This document shows positions 17,446-27,200 of a stretch of DNA of 64,000 nucleotides, one piece after another; the stretch's first letter is position 1, and each line of letters opens with the position of its first letter. This stretch comes from JASSUD01 sp031963415 (GTDB lineage Bacteria > Pseudomonadota > Gammaproteobacteria > Burkholderiales > Burkholderiaceae). The stretch is from positions 434,001 through 498,000 of the forward strand of contig JASSUI010000001.1 in assembly GCA_031963415.1 (NCBI GenBank), in the 5' to 3' direction. The notes under the pieces are model-generated. The model saw only the letters and a program-made list of their open reading frames with translations, did not search any database and had not been told where the DNA came from. The position numbers and the translations under genes are program-made.

Positions 17446-20400
17446 CTATTTCCTTCGAATGCTGTCTTTGCCTCTATTTATCAATTTATCAGCCATAAAG
17501 GCGAACGAATCACCAAATAGGCCAACTTTCTTGATTGGGGAAGGCATGTCCACAACCTGCTCGTTGTCCACATCGCTCAAGGGAATAGCTTGGATTTTGT
17601 GAGGGATACGCACAGCCTGCTGGGCTTGTTTAATCACTTGCTTGAATGCCACTTCGTTATTTTCATGACTAAATGGAACGGACTGGAGACCCTCAGCATT
17701 ATAAAAACACAAGGTGCCATCCTGTATATACAAAGGCACACTCTGATCAAAGCGTTGTTGGAGTAAATATCTCTTATAAATCCTCTCCATTTCCTGCTTA
17801 TTAAGCGCGGGCAATACACGATAGAGCGTCCAACGGTGTTGGCCTAACGCAGAAGCCGCAGCGTTCCTCACACCCCAACTCTCATCCGCCGTCAACGCGA
17901 TCAAGGCCTGGATGGCTTCCGGCGGTAACGAAGATTGCTTGCCTAACGCAGAAGCCGCAGCGCGCTTCACAGAACCATCCTTGTCCGTCGTCAACGCGAT
18001 CAAGGCCCGGATGGCCGATTTCGATAAGGTAGATCGATGTCCGAATGCCTTTGCCACCACCTTTTTTGTTTCTGTTGATGCTCCCTTTCTCAGGCTCTTG
18101 AGCAACAGATGTTCGGGAAGCGTGAGTTGATACGCCAGCGTGCTTTCTCCCCTATTGTCGATTTCACATTGCAGCCATTGCGCTAAATGCTGTTCCAGTT
18201 TGTCTCGGAGCTTGGATGGCAATCCCAACTCAGATGAACGAGACGCCTCATGTAAACAACTCATCATCAAGCGCTGATGGGCCGCGCCGAACAGATCTTG
18301 GGGTTCGGCTTCAAGGACATCAAAGAAACGAGTCAGCACTTCTGCACGCAACAGCCCCGAGACAAACCACCAAAAAATCTCATAGCGGGGGTTGTATTTA
18401 TGTTGATGAACAAAAGCTTCAGGATGCGCTTTCGTCCATTGCTTGGCGCCAGCCGATAATAAGGTGATTTCTTGCCCCGTTGTCCAACACTGCACAAAAT
18501 GCTTGGCGGCAAAGAATTCCTGAAACGTCAAATGCATGAAGTGATAGCTGTATGAGATCTGATCTGAGCCATCGGTATGCAAAAACGAGAGTTTTTTGAG
18601 GTTATCTTCTAACGTAACGGGGAGATCCACTCCTTGCGCTTCAAGCTGCTCAATCAGGTTATGTAAATCAAGATCATCGAATTCAATTTGATTACGCTGC
18701 AATCCATTAAAGGCTAACGTACTCAAAAAATCCTGTTCGGTTTTCACCAATTTCTCGATACGGGATGGCCTTTTCAGCGCATTAATCTGACTTTCAGTTA
18801 ACAGCTCGCCGTTCTCCCGCTTACCTAGGCGCAGGATATCCTTACGCCATAATTTATTCATCATGGCTTGATATAACGCGGTGACGGTCACGGTGCCTTG
18901 TGTCTGTTGCTGTAGGCGCTTGATTTCATCCCAGCTATAGCAAAGCGCATCCAACTGGATCGGCACATTGACCAAGCCTTGAACAAAAGGATTCGTTCGA
19001 ATGAAATCCTTCATCTCCTTGGCGTGTTTATCCGGCATCAGGTCTGGGTTGTCCAGATACGCCGAGATATTTTCCGGACTAAACCCGACCGTTTCCAACT
19101 CCAAATCCATCGGATTGGCCTGTTTCAAATCGACATGAGGCCGAGACATAATCAATACCGCAGGCTGATTGAGCAGTTCCTTCAGAAATGCGGTCATGGG
19201 TTTTTGCTCATCCCATTCTTGCGCCACTTCATCCCAACCATCGAGAACAAACAAGGTTTTTTCTTTCGCTGGCCCATTCACTTGCGCGACGAGCGTCTTG
19301 GCTAACGCCTGGCCTTTAGAGTGAGAGTGGAAATAGATCTCATAAAACAACGTCGTCAGATCACAGTGCTGCTTTCCCTTTAACGTCCGCAGCGAAATCC
19401 AGAGCACATAGTCAAAGCGATCTTTCCATTGGCCTTGGTGTGTATACTCATAAACAATCTTTTTGGATAAAGTCGTTTTACCGACGCCTGCCCGACCCCG
19501 AATCAGAATCCGCTTCGGCGTTATCGTCTTATCTTTGCTTAATTCTCGGGGATCAAACAGTTTCTCGAGCGGTACCAATTTCTGCGAATTGGAATTCATC
19601 GCCTCAGCACTCGGTAAACGTCGGAAATGGTCGAGCTGCGCTTTTTCCTCTCCCTCTTTAGGCTTTTCCTCTTCTTTGCGTACTTCCTCGCGCTCGACAA
19701 TGGCCAGATTGATATAACAGTGCTCCATCGACATGGGCGGGCCAGACAACCGTTGAATGGCTAAACGTTTAGCCGAATACGACGCCTCCAAAGCAGGGCC
19801 AAGCTGATTCGGTGAAACCAGCGCTTCACCATTGATCTGTCTGATCTCTGCACGGAGGCCTTCATACGCTTTTTGAACGTTCAGTCCCCGGAGATCCGAG
19901 CTGTGTTCTTGTTTCAAGGCATCCAATGCACTCACACCCGCTTGGTTCAAGAACCGCAAAAATTCTTCCGCTGTCAGTGTATGCGCACTGTCCTCGCGTA
20001 ATGTCTGTAAGCAGCCCTGATAGATTTTTTCTTCGACCAACGCAATGTACCGCTCTTGTTTCACGAAGAGTCGTTTTAAGAGCTTAAAGAAACCGATGTG
20101 CAGGCCTTCATCTTGATACGTCTGTTGCCCCTTCCAGTCACTTGGCGCACGCCATCTCGACTCTTCAATCCGAATCGTGGTCGAGTCGAGAATAAATGTC
20201 GGTAAGCATTGTTCAGCAGGAATGTTAAGCAACATCGGGATAATGCCGTGCTCGCCTTTGAGGTGCGCTTCGCGGATTTGTAAAAAGGCCAATTCCGTCA
20301 GCACATGATGGAATTCCTTTTCGTTTAAGTTGGCATCGACGACTTTGCGTATTGCGGCCTCAATCTGCGCAAAGTCATTCGTATCCGAGGCTTGCTGATA

Positions 20401-21300
20401 AGCGTGTTGAATCGCCTGACAAAACCGCTGATAGTACGGTGAGGCCATATAGTGACCCAACAGTTCCGAGCCACACAGCACGACATGATCGACGGTGCCT
20501 GGGTGGTTAGGTAATAAACAAAGTTGGCTAGAGAGGATATCGTTAGCTTTGGCGTTCTCTTCCAAAGTGGCGGCAAACGGTAACGCCTGGTGACCGCTGG
20601 CGGAACGATCCGAATATAAATTGGAACGGAGATTCGATAACCACTGAATCACGCGTTGCGAGACGTCGGCATCGGCTTGTCCCAGCCGATGGTTATTGTG
20701 GGCATAGACTAGAAAAAGGCTGGGTGAGCTTTGGCATAAATCCAAGTCCTGAAACTGTTTCAAGATGGTTTCAAAGGCTTGTGCGACCCATTGATGTTTT
20801 TCATCTGGTTTGGCTTTGGATGACTGAGGCGATGGGGTAGGCGCCGCGCTTGAAGAAAAAAAAGTAGAGGACGGAGCCGGACGAATTGCCTGATCCGCAG
20901 AAGGGGTTGCCTCGGCAATAAATGCCGTTGGGATGATGCCTTGATAGCCCCATTTTTGCGCTTTTTGATAACTGGCCTTTGCTTTGTCCTGATCACCTAA
21001 CTGCTCCAGGAGTTGAGCACGCTCAACATATACCTGCGCGATACGTTGCCGTAAAGCCTCGTCTTTAGCTGTCTGAGGGGCCTGGGCTTGGGTAACAGTC
21101 TCTTTGACTTGGGATAAGGAAGGCGTTAGCTGTTGTGCTTTTGCAATACGTTTAAAGGCAACTTTAGCTTGCCCATAAAAGATTAAGGCCATATCAAAGT
21201 CCTGCACCTTTTCGTACAAACGTGCTTGAGATAGCGCACCTTCCGCTAAAGCCTGCATTTGATTGATGTTTGGGGAGGAAGAAACAGCACGGCTTAACAT
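17446..21300 (-). CDS. NLR-like STAND NTPase: TPR, alpha/beta domain, NACHT, HEAT
   Basis: 1284 residues. Residues 20-120 form TPR-like helices (DFDMALIFYGQAKVAFK, KAKASYQKAQKWGY). At 190-300 lies an alpha/beta domain beginning SPSLFLVYAH and containing DHVVLCGSELLG, reminiscent of TIR/SEFIR folds, though I see no clear catalytic glutamate. A helical region follows to about 540, with HCYINLAIVE. The NACHT NTPase has Walker A GRAGVGKTT at 602-610 and Walker B LFVLDGWDEV at 683-692, then winged-helix-like sequence with HFMHLTFQEFFAAKHFV. HEAT-like repeats occur near 1130-1200 (KRAAASALGKQSSLPPEAI). AAGGAAAA precedes the ATG. STAND proteins sense ligands and oligomerise; here the target may be host or phage. 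Paralogue of 29679-34442. Confidence 0.82.
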   Translation of the reverse strand: MLSRAVSSSPNINQMQALAEGALSQARLYEKVQDFDMALIFYGQAKVAFKRIAKAQQLTPSLSQVKETVTQAQAPQTAKDEALRQRIAQVYVERAQLLEQLGDQDKAKASYQKAQKWGYQGIIPTAFIAEATPSADQAIRPAPSSTFFSSSAAPTPSPQSSKAKPDEKHQWVAQAFETILKQFQDLDLCQSSPSLFLVYAHNNHRLGQADADVSQRVIQWLSNLRSNLYSDRSASGHQALPFAATLEENAKANDILSSQLCLLPNHPGTVDHVVLCGSELLGHYMASPYYQRFCQAIQHAYQQASDTNDFAQIEAAIRKVVDANLNEKEFHHVLTELAFLQIREAHLKGEHGIIPMLLNIPAEQCLPTFILDSTTIRIEESRWRAPSDWKGQQTYQDEGLHIGFFKLLKRLFVKQERYIALVEEKIYQGCLQTLREDSAHTLTAEEFLRFLNQAGVSALDALKQEHSSDLRGLNVQKAYEGLRAEIRQINGEALVSPNQLGPALEASYSAKRLAIQRLSGPPMSMEHCYINLAIVEREEVRKEEEKPKEGEEKAQLDHFRRLPSAEAMNSNSQKLVPLEKLFDPRELSKDKTITPKRILIRGRAGVGKTTLSKKIVYEYTHQGQWKDRFDYVLWISLRTLKGKQHCDLTTLFYEIYFHSHSKGQALAKTLVAQVNGPAKEKTLFVLDGWDEVAQEWDEQKPMTAFLKELLNQPAVLIMSRPHVDLKQANPMDLELETVGFSPENISAYLDNPDLMPDKHAKEMKDFIRTNPFVQGLVNVPIQLDALCYSWDEIKRLQQQTQGTVTVTALYQAMMNKLWRKDILRLGKRENGELLTESQINALKRPSRIEKLVKTEQDFLSTLAFNGLQRNQIEFDDLDLHNLIEQLEAQGVDLPVTLEDNLKKLSFLHTDGSDQISYSYHFMHLTFQEFFAAKHFVQCWTTGQEITLLSAGAKQWTKAHPEAFVHQHKYNPRYEIFWWFVSGLLRAEVLTRFFDVLEAEPQDLFGAAHQRLMMSCLHEASRSSELGLPSKLRDKLEQHLAQWLQCEIDNRGESTLAYQLTLPEHLLLKSLRKGASTETKKVVAKAFGHRSTLSKSAIRALIALTTDKDGSVKRAAASALGKQSSLPPEAIQALIALTADESWGVRNAAASALGQHRWTLYRVLPALNKQEMERIYKRYLLQQRFDQSVPLYIQDGTLCFYNAEGLQSVPFSHENNEVAFKQVIKQAQQAVRIPHKIQAIPLSDVDNEQVVDMPSPIKKVGLFGDSFAFMADKLINRGKDSIRRK

Positions 21301-21649
21301 GATTTATTTTCCTTATTCAAAGCCCATCCCGCTGCAGCACACGGGAAGTCAAACGCCTAGTAGTGTCCAGGCGTATGCTGCCTATTCACTGAAATGTCAA
21401 CATTGTATGATTCGTGCCAAAATTAGCCATACGGGCAATAACTAGACTAAAGCCCGATTTGAAGACTGTCGTGCCTGAGAAGAACCCGCTTAATGATGCT
21501 ACTCATTGATACCTCCCCTGTCGAGCTGCATAACTTACATAGAATTGCATAATTTCTTAGCTTATCAAAACTCGCTGAATCCCTTGTTGCCTGGCTAGTT
21601 GAGGCGAAATGGGGAGCATAAAAAATTAAAATTTTTGCAAGTAAAAATG

Positions 21650-22017
21650 GTAGGGTCGAGGACAGGCGCGCACTTTAGGCTCCGGTGGTGTTTCCCCTGC
21701 TTTCGTAGCCCGGTCTCAGCGCTACTAGAGCCCCTTCGCCGCCCTCTCGCCTTCGGTTCATTTCCCGAGAACGCCGGTTATAGATCCTACCTTCTTCCAG
21801 CGATTTCTCACCGGGGCGAGGAAGGCTTCTTCAGTTGTTTAGCATGTCCTTGTTATCGTGCTATCGCCTTCCACCCCGCCGAAGTGGTGTAGCTGTAACA
21901 GTCAGTTTTCAGCTACCCATACTGCTTTCGCCCGTCATTTGGAGGCTTAGTCTTCCGATCTTATTGGCTTCGAGGCTACTTTTGCGTTCACTTTCGTTAC
22001 ACCCCGATAACTCGCAC
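21650..22017 (-). ncRNA. Possible 5' part of a group II intron
   Basis: Read on the minus strand from 22017, the sequence begins GTGCGAG, matching the conserved GUGYG start of group II introns. It continues with TGTAACGAAAGTGAACG and GACTAAGCCTCC, then many GNRA/UUCG-like hairpins, as in intron domain I. It is more GC-rich than its flanks and has no long ORF. No reverse transcriptase gene and no recognisable domain V follow before the NACHT gene, so only a 5' fragment would be left. It could alternatively be structured RNA of the adjacent IS110 element. Confidence 0.4.
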
Positions 22018-22068
22018 GCTCTTCTAAGAAACAAATTCCAACCCGTTGATTTATAAAAGGAAGTTGAT

Positions 22069-23415
22069 TTATTTTTGAGAGGTTGGCACGAGTTGGAAGC
22101 CAAGTTTTTCAGCCCGTTTTGCCAGGTTATGTAATGCTCGCTGTTGATAGCACTGTTCATAATAATCTTGACCTTGATCGACATACGTAGCCCCTTTAGT
22201 CAACATAGCGTAGATAAGACGCGCGAGCTTATGAGCAGTGGCGGTAATCGCTTTGGGTCGATCCAGTCTGGCACATAAACGGCGATAGTACGCCCCAAGT
22301 GCAGACTGACTTCGCCGTAAGGCCGCTGCAGCCATTTTGAGTGCTTGTGTAGCCCGATTAGCTGTGCGTTTACAAGCGCTCGAGAGGACTCTCCCACCAG
22401 AAATTTTGGTACCTGGGCATAAGCCTAACCATGAGGTAAAGTGCTTGGCACTTTTGAACCGAGATAAATCAGGGCCAATCTCTGAGATGACCTTCAATGC
22501 CGTCGTTGTATCAATCCCATTAATGCGGGTTAGATCAACGCCACACAAGTTAAATAAATAAGTGCGCAAATCAAATTTAGGCGCATTCTTTGGATGCTTG
22601 TTGCGAATAGAAGGGCCGGGCTCACCTACCTGAACTTGCATTTGCTTAAGCATGGCTTCGAGTTGAGCATCACATTCCCGGAGTTGTTCTTGATAAAAAT
22701 CATACGAAGCGACTGCCTGCTTAAGTGCAAATAAGTGTTCAGCTCGCCAATTACCTCGTAAGGATTTAGCGATTTCTTCTTCACTTGCACGAATCCGGCC
22801 ATGCTTGAGCTTGGCTAACTTAGCTGCGTTATGCTCTCCTGCTAAGACCGCTCGGATGATTTTTTGCCCTGTCTCACCCACAATATCGGAGATCACATTG
22901 CTTAACTGGATGTTCATCTGCGCCAGGGCTTTCTGCATGTGAAGAATATGCCGGCTTTGATAGCGCAGTAACGTATCTCGTTGCCGTGATAGGGAGCGTA
23001 ATGCGCATATTTCATCTTTGGGCCGAAAGGCACCCGATAAAAGACCATAGCTCATTAACCGCTGTATCCACTGGCAATCCAACACATCGCTCTTACGCCC
23101 CGCCACATTCTTGACGTGTCTTGCATTGACCAAATAAACGGTAAAACCTCTCGACTCCAACAGTTCAAACAACGAGATCCAATATACCCCTGTTGATTCC
23201 ATCGCCACGACTTCTATTCCACACGTTTTTAACCAATCTGCCATCGTCTCGAGATCTTCTGTAAAACTTTTGAATTCTCGTACAGGCTGTTCATCTCTAT
23301 CCGCTGGAACAGCTACATAATGACTGGCTGAACCTACATCAATCCCTGCTGCATTCGGGTGCGTGATTTCTAATCCTGGTTCTCGCTTGCGTACGGCCAT
23401 GATTTTCTCCATCAT
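22069..23415 (-). CDS. IS110-family transposase (DEDD recombinase)
   Basis: 448 residues, full length. The N-terminal RuvC-like domain has AAGIDVGSASHYVAVP (first Asp), AMESTGVYWISLFELLE (Glu) and the KSDVLDCQWIQRLMSYGLL segment with further acidic residues. The C-terminal Tnp_2/transposase_20 domain has LTRINGIDTTTALKVISEIG and SAKHFTSWLGLCPGTKISGG with the catalytic serine region. Such recombinases are guided by a bridge RNA made from the element's non-coding end. Start is ambiguous between the ATG at 23415 and one five codons later (MAVRKREPG). Looks intact and possibly active. Confidence 0.9.
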   Translation of the reverse strand: MMEKIMAVRKREPGLEITHPNAAGIDVGSASHYVAVPADRDEQPVREFKSFTEDLETMADWLKTCGIEVVAMESTGVYWISLFELLESRGFTVYLVNARHVKNVAGRKSDVLDCQWIQRLMSYGLLSGAFRPKDEICALRSLSRQRDTLLRYQSRHILHMQKALAQMNIQLSNVISDIVGETGQKIIRAVLAGEHNAAKLAKLKHGRIRASEEEIAKSLRGNWRAEHLFALKQAVASYDFYQEQLRECDAQLEAMLKQMQVQVGEPGPSIRNKHPKNAPKFDLRTYLFNLCGVDLTRINGIDTTTALKVISEIGPDLSRFKSAKHFTSWLGLCPGTKISGGRVLSSACKRTANRATQALKMAAAALRRSQSALGAYYRRLCARLDRPKAITATAHKLARLIYAMLTKGATYVDQGQDYYEQCYQQRALHNLAKRAEKLGFQLVPTSQK

Positions 23416-23712
23416 TGAGGGTGCCGCTCAGATTCGGGTACGTTGTCTTACTCACTCTTCTAAACGGGATATCCGATCACTCGGATTCACCAATGTGGCC
23501 AACGTCACCCAGGACCACGCTCTTACTCGGGCAATTTGCACCATTGATCGTTCGGTCTTCTTCTGAGCGGCATCCACTCTACTATGCTTGATCGCTAGTC
23601 ATACGTTTCTTTTACAGGCATTGCGGCGCAAGGCGATTACCCCGCTCTTATAGAGCACTTGTCGATAAGCTTCAGAATTTTGGTTTCCCGCTACCCTGCT
23701 ATCCTAGCTTGA
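23416..23712 (-). ncRNA. Putative bridge-RNA-encoding end of the IS110 element
   Basis: About 295 bp of non-coding sequence upstream of the transposase gene, with several potential hairpins (for example around GGATATCCGATCACTCGGAT). In IS110-subgroup elements such as IS621 this end encodes the bridge RNA with target- and donor-binding loops. I infer the RNA from position only; the loops were not folded. Confidence 0.35.
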
Positions 23713-23716
23713 ACTG

Positions 23717-23760
23717 ATTGCGCCTGCATCTGCAGTTGCTTACTGATCAAATTTTGGGGA
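23717..23760 (-). pseudogene. N-terminal remnant of a third NACHT gene
   Basis: Read on the minus strand, these 44 bp encode QNLISKQLQMQAQ, identical to the residues just after the start of the 29679-34442 protein (HQNLISKQLQMQAQSH). Sequence further upstream on that strand (23761-23900) is also related to the promoter region of that gene (ATTGAATGTGTGCTCAGCATTAAAAGG against GTTAATGTGTACCCAGTATTGAAAGG, given here as compared blocks of under 20 bases each). The rest of the gene is gone, replaced by the IS110 element. Confidence 0.7.
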
Positions 23761-24283
23761 ACAAAAGTACTCAACATATTGTTATTTCTCGATTGAATGT
23801 GTGCTCAGCATTAAAAGGCGCGCCGATTTCAAGAAAACGCATCAATTATTACCAATGCGTCGTTCACTTCTTGCATCTCGGCCGCACGCACCTAAGCAGC
23901 GCTGATTTTCAAATGCCTATCATCTAGTTTGATTAGCCTGATGAAAGCTGAAATTGCCGCTGAGCTTATCAAAGAGGGGAAACAAAATGCGAGGAGGTGA
24001 ATGGCTGAATTTATGACTTGGCGCATTAAATTTTTCATCATTTCGCGCCATCTAAGTTTGGATGCCTAATATTCAATAGCCAGGGATTACCCCCATAGTT
24101 GAGTTGGCGATAAATCGTAAAATCCTGGTTTTTTTGCACTCAGGTAATATATGTAAGTAATGCGCGCAAATAACGGATTCACTGGTTGGATGAACCACTG
24201 AATTTACTTCTCATAGAATCGTGATTTCAGCCAATATTGCCTGCTGTGTCAAATGTGGATTTCGACAAAAAATAAGAGAAAAC
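23761..24283. other. Spacer between STAND remnant and STAND gene
   Basis: It contains the copied promoter region of the remnant NACHT gene (23761-23900), a short frame at 23940-23999 (MKAEIAAELIKEGKQNARR) and an AT-rich part that resembles 34640-34710 upstream of the other NACHT gene (shared ATTAAATTTTTCA). An AAGAGAA ribosome site lies before 24284. No other gene is seen. Confidence 0.5.
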
Positions 24284-27200
24284 ATGTTAAATATTCCGGG
24301 ACATTATGCGCAGACGGCCCTCCCTCCTCTTGCCAATAATCAGATTGCATTAGATTTAGCGCAAGCGCGCCAATATAGGAAAGCACATCCAGCGTTAGCT
24401 GATTCTTTATATAAGAAAGTGGAAGAAGCTCTACTTGAAATCGCTGAGCGAGAGAATGTGCAGCCGTTGGCAGCAAGTGAGCAAACGCTACTAAAGGAAC
24501 GAGAAGAACGCTCTGAAACCCTGCAACAAGCAGCGTTACGCAGATATATTGCTGATGTGTATGTCGAGCATGGAGAAGTGCTCGGTAGTCTTCACCAGGC
24601 TGAACAAGCCAAAGCGTGTTACGAGCAAGCGCAAGCATGGAGCCATTTACATGCAGCAGCACAGTTAAATCTCGCTTTACCCGCCACCGGCCCTCGACTC
24701 TCTCTGAGTCGACAATCGAGCCAGCCAACCTATTACGTTGACCGTCCAGAATTAGCTGAGTTATTTGGCTTGCTTAAAACGCAGAAGAATGCAGTGATTG
24801 AAGTAATGGGCCCAGTTGGCGCAGGTAAAACTGCCCTTCTTCAAAGATTGAGCCACTCTGGTCCTGACCCATTTTTTAAGGACTATGATCTGCTGGCCTG
24901 GATTGATTGTCGTAGTGTGAGCACTGCCCATACCGATATTCAAGCCATCAGTCATGTACTTGGCAGCAGCAACTTAAACTTCAAAGATGCTTTGAAGAAG
25001 GTAGCAAACTATATTGCACAACATTCCAAATCACTTTTGATATTGGATGGTGTGGCATCCCATAATGTCGAGCTTATTGCAAGTTGGCTAAAACCCCTTT
25101 CGGGCTCATGTCAAATAATCTATACAGCAACCCAACCCTTATCGAGTACGTTGAGAGAATGTTTAGGGCGTCCTATTGAAGCGATTTCGCTTAAACTTTT
25201 TAACGCAGACCAAGCTAGTCAATTAGTTCAGCAGTGTCTACCAGAAGAGCCGCCACTAACAGCTGATGATTCTGCCAAGATTATTCAAATAACGGGAGGA
25301 CATCCGAGCGTCATTAGAGCGTTATGCCAGCATTATCAAACGATGTCAGTGAGTTGTAGGGGGTTTTCTGCCTTTTTAGCGCAACCGCACAAACACCAGG
25401 GTAAGCGAGATGTATTATTGGGCGAGATAGCAAAGGCAAGCCTTGAGTTACTCGAAAAGCAAGCGTTAAATGATCACGCTGCAGCTCGGGCAGTGATACT
25501 GCTTAAGCAGGCAGCCGGGCTTGGAGATCATCCGATTCCCTTTGCTTTTTTTGTCGATGAACAACAGCAAGTGGATTTTCCTGCGATTCAAATACTCTAT
25601 GACAAAAAGCTTGCATTGCTAGAGATTGATCGAGATGCCGAAAACCTGAAACTCAATTCAGCTTTTGTGAGCGCAATGCAAAAGCAGTTTGCGTCAGAGC
25701 AACAGTTGCTGCTCGAAAAAAACATCCGACGCCTGTCTGAAGTTTTCAGTTATTTAACAAATAACGAAGGCAAACAAGGACGTAATAGCCGGCCTACTGA
25801 TATAGAACGTTATGCGGATCTGGTCGATACGCTTTTGTTTGAGACATGCGCTAAACCTTCTTCGCCTGAACATCAAACTTCTTTATTGAGCCAAACGCTG
25901 GCTTCGCACAAGAACGGTCTGACTTTATTAAGCCAAGCGCTGGCATTAGGGAGCAGCCTAGCCAGACTTTATTATTTACATCATGGAGCTTTGCAACTGG
26001 CTTATGAGCGTTTAGACAAAGCCAAGAGCTTCTTTAAGCTAGGACTCTCTGAGGAGCTGATTACTTCTTTTGAAAAGTTGCCAGCAAGCTTGACATCCTC
26101 CCCCATTCGCGAAGAAGAGGTCCAATTACTCAAGCTGTATAGTCAAGAATATCTATATCAAACAGCGACAATCGCTTCTCAATTGATGCCTCGCGGTCAA
26201 GTACCTGCTTCAGTGGTGCAAAATTTTGAGAAGAGTTATGCGATTCAAGTCAACTTGGGAGAGCATGTTGATCCTGCAGCAATAGCTTATACGCTGTGCA
26301 ACTTTACCCGTGCATTGCGCAAGCAGCATCTTTTAGTCGACGCACTTGAAAAGTATGGCGAATTAGAGAAATGGATGGAGCTGCATTCCGACGTATTTGA
26401 CGAAAACACACGTGCCAAACTGTTGGTCGACCAAGGCATTATTAAAAAGGAGGCCGAAGACGCAAAACCTAATAAGGCTGAACGAAACTACATACCAGCA
26501 CTCGAGATGCTACTCCATACACGCGATGTTTATCTGCGTCATCAAACAGCCAATCAGCGCCGGAACATGGGCATGCTATCGATTTATCTTGGCGAAGCCT
26601 ATTTGGCTGCAGGGGAGTTTGAGTTAGGGATCCAGCATACTTGTCAGATCTTGCATTACGATCGCGCGCGTCACCAAGCACGCGCTTACTCCATTCTAGC
26701 GCGAGCATTTGATGAAGCTAATTACGGTGCGCTGGCAAAACTCTTTATCGACAAAGCTGAACCTTTACAAATCGACGCTTATAAAGCCACCGCAGAAGCG
26801 CTACGTCGAAAGATAGACGGAAAACTCTTAGAACGTTATCAGCAAACTAAGTCTCTTGTACCGATTAATCAATGGAAAGAGCAAACTGATTTAACTGAGT
26901 ATTGCGAGAAATCATTAGTTGACAGTAGCGCTCCGTCTCAACGTCTGTTACTCCAACAAATAGAAAATCTGGAAGAGCAAGCCTACAACTGGTTATGGCG
27001 ACATCATGACAAAACTAACCGCGATGCTAAACGAATTGAAAATGCAAAAAAACTCGCTCTGATCGAAAGCGCGAAGAAAGAAGAGGCGGATAGACTTAAC
27101 TTGCAGCGCGAACAAGACAAACTGTGGTACGAGGATTTTGCACAGCGGACTAAATTAGTCAACGCCGATGCACTCAGCTTTGCTAAACAATTCAAAGAAA

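Larger units (their letters stand above)
22020..23712 (-). mobile_element. IS110-family insertion sequence, apparently complete
   Basis: Contains an intact DEDD transposase gene with a long upstream non-coding end (23416 to about 23712) and a short downstream end. IS110 elements lack terminal inverted repeats, so the borders are inferred. The left border is set where homology to a NACHT-gene remnant starts (23717), the right border where the intron-like sequence starts (22017). The long end upstream of the transposase gene is the arrangement of the IS110 subgroup proper. The element sits in or beside a disrupted STAND gene. Confidence 0.7.

Noticed and set aside
17637..21300. TIR NADase activity for the NACHT proteins
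   Set aside because: The alpha/beta block has TIR-like strands, but I could not place the catalytic glutamate, so activity is not claimed.
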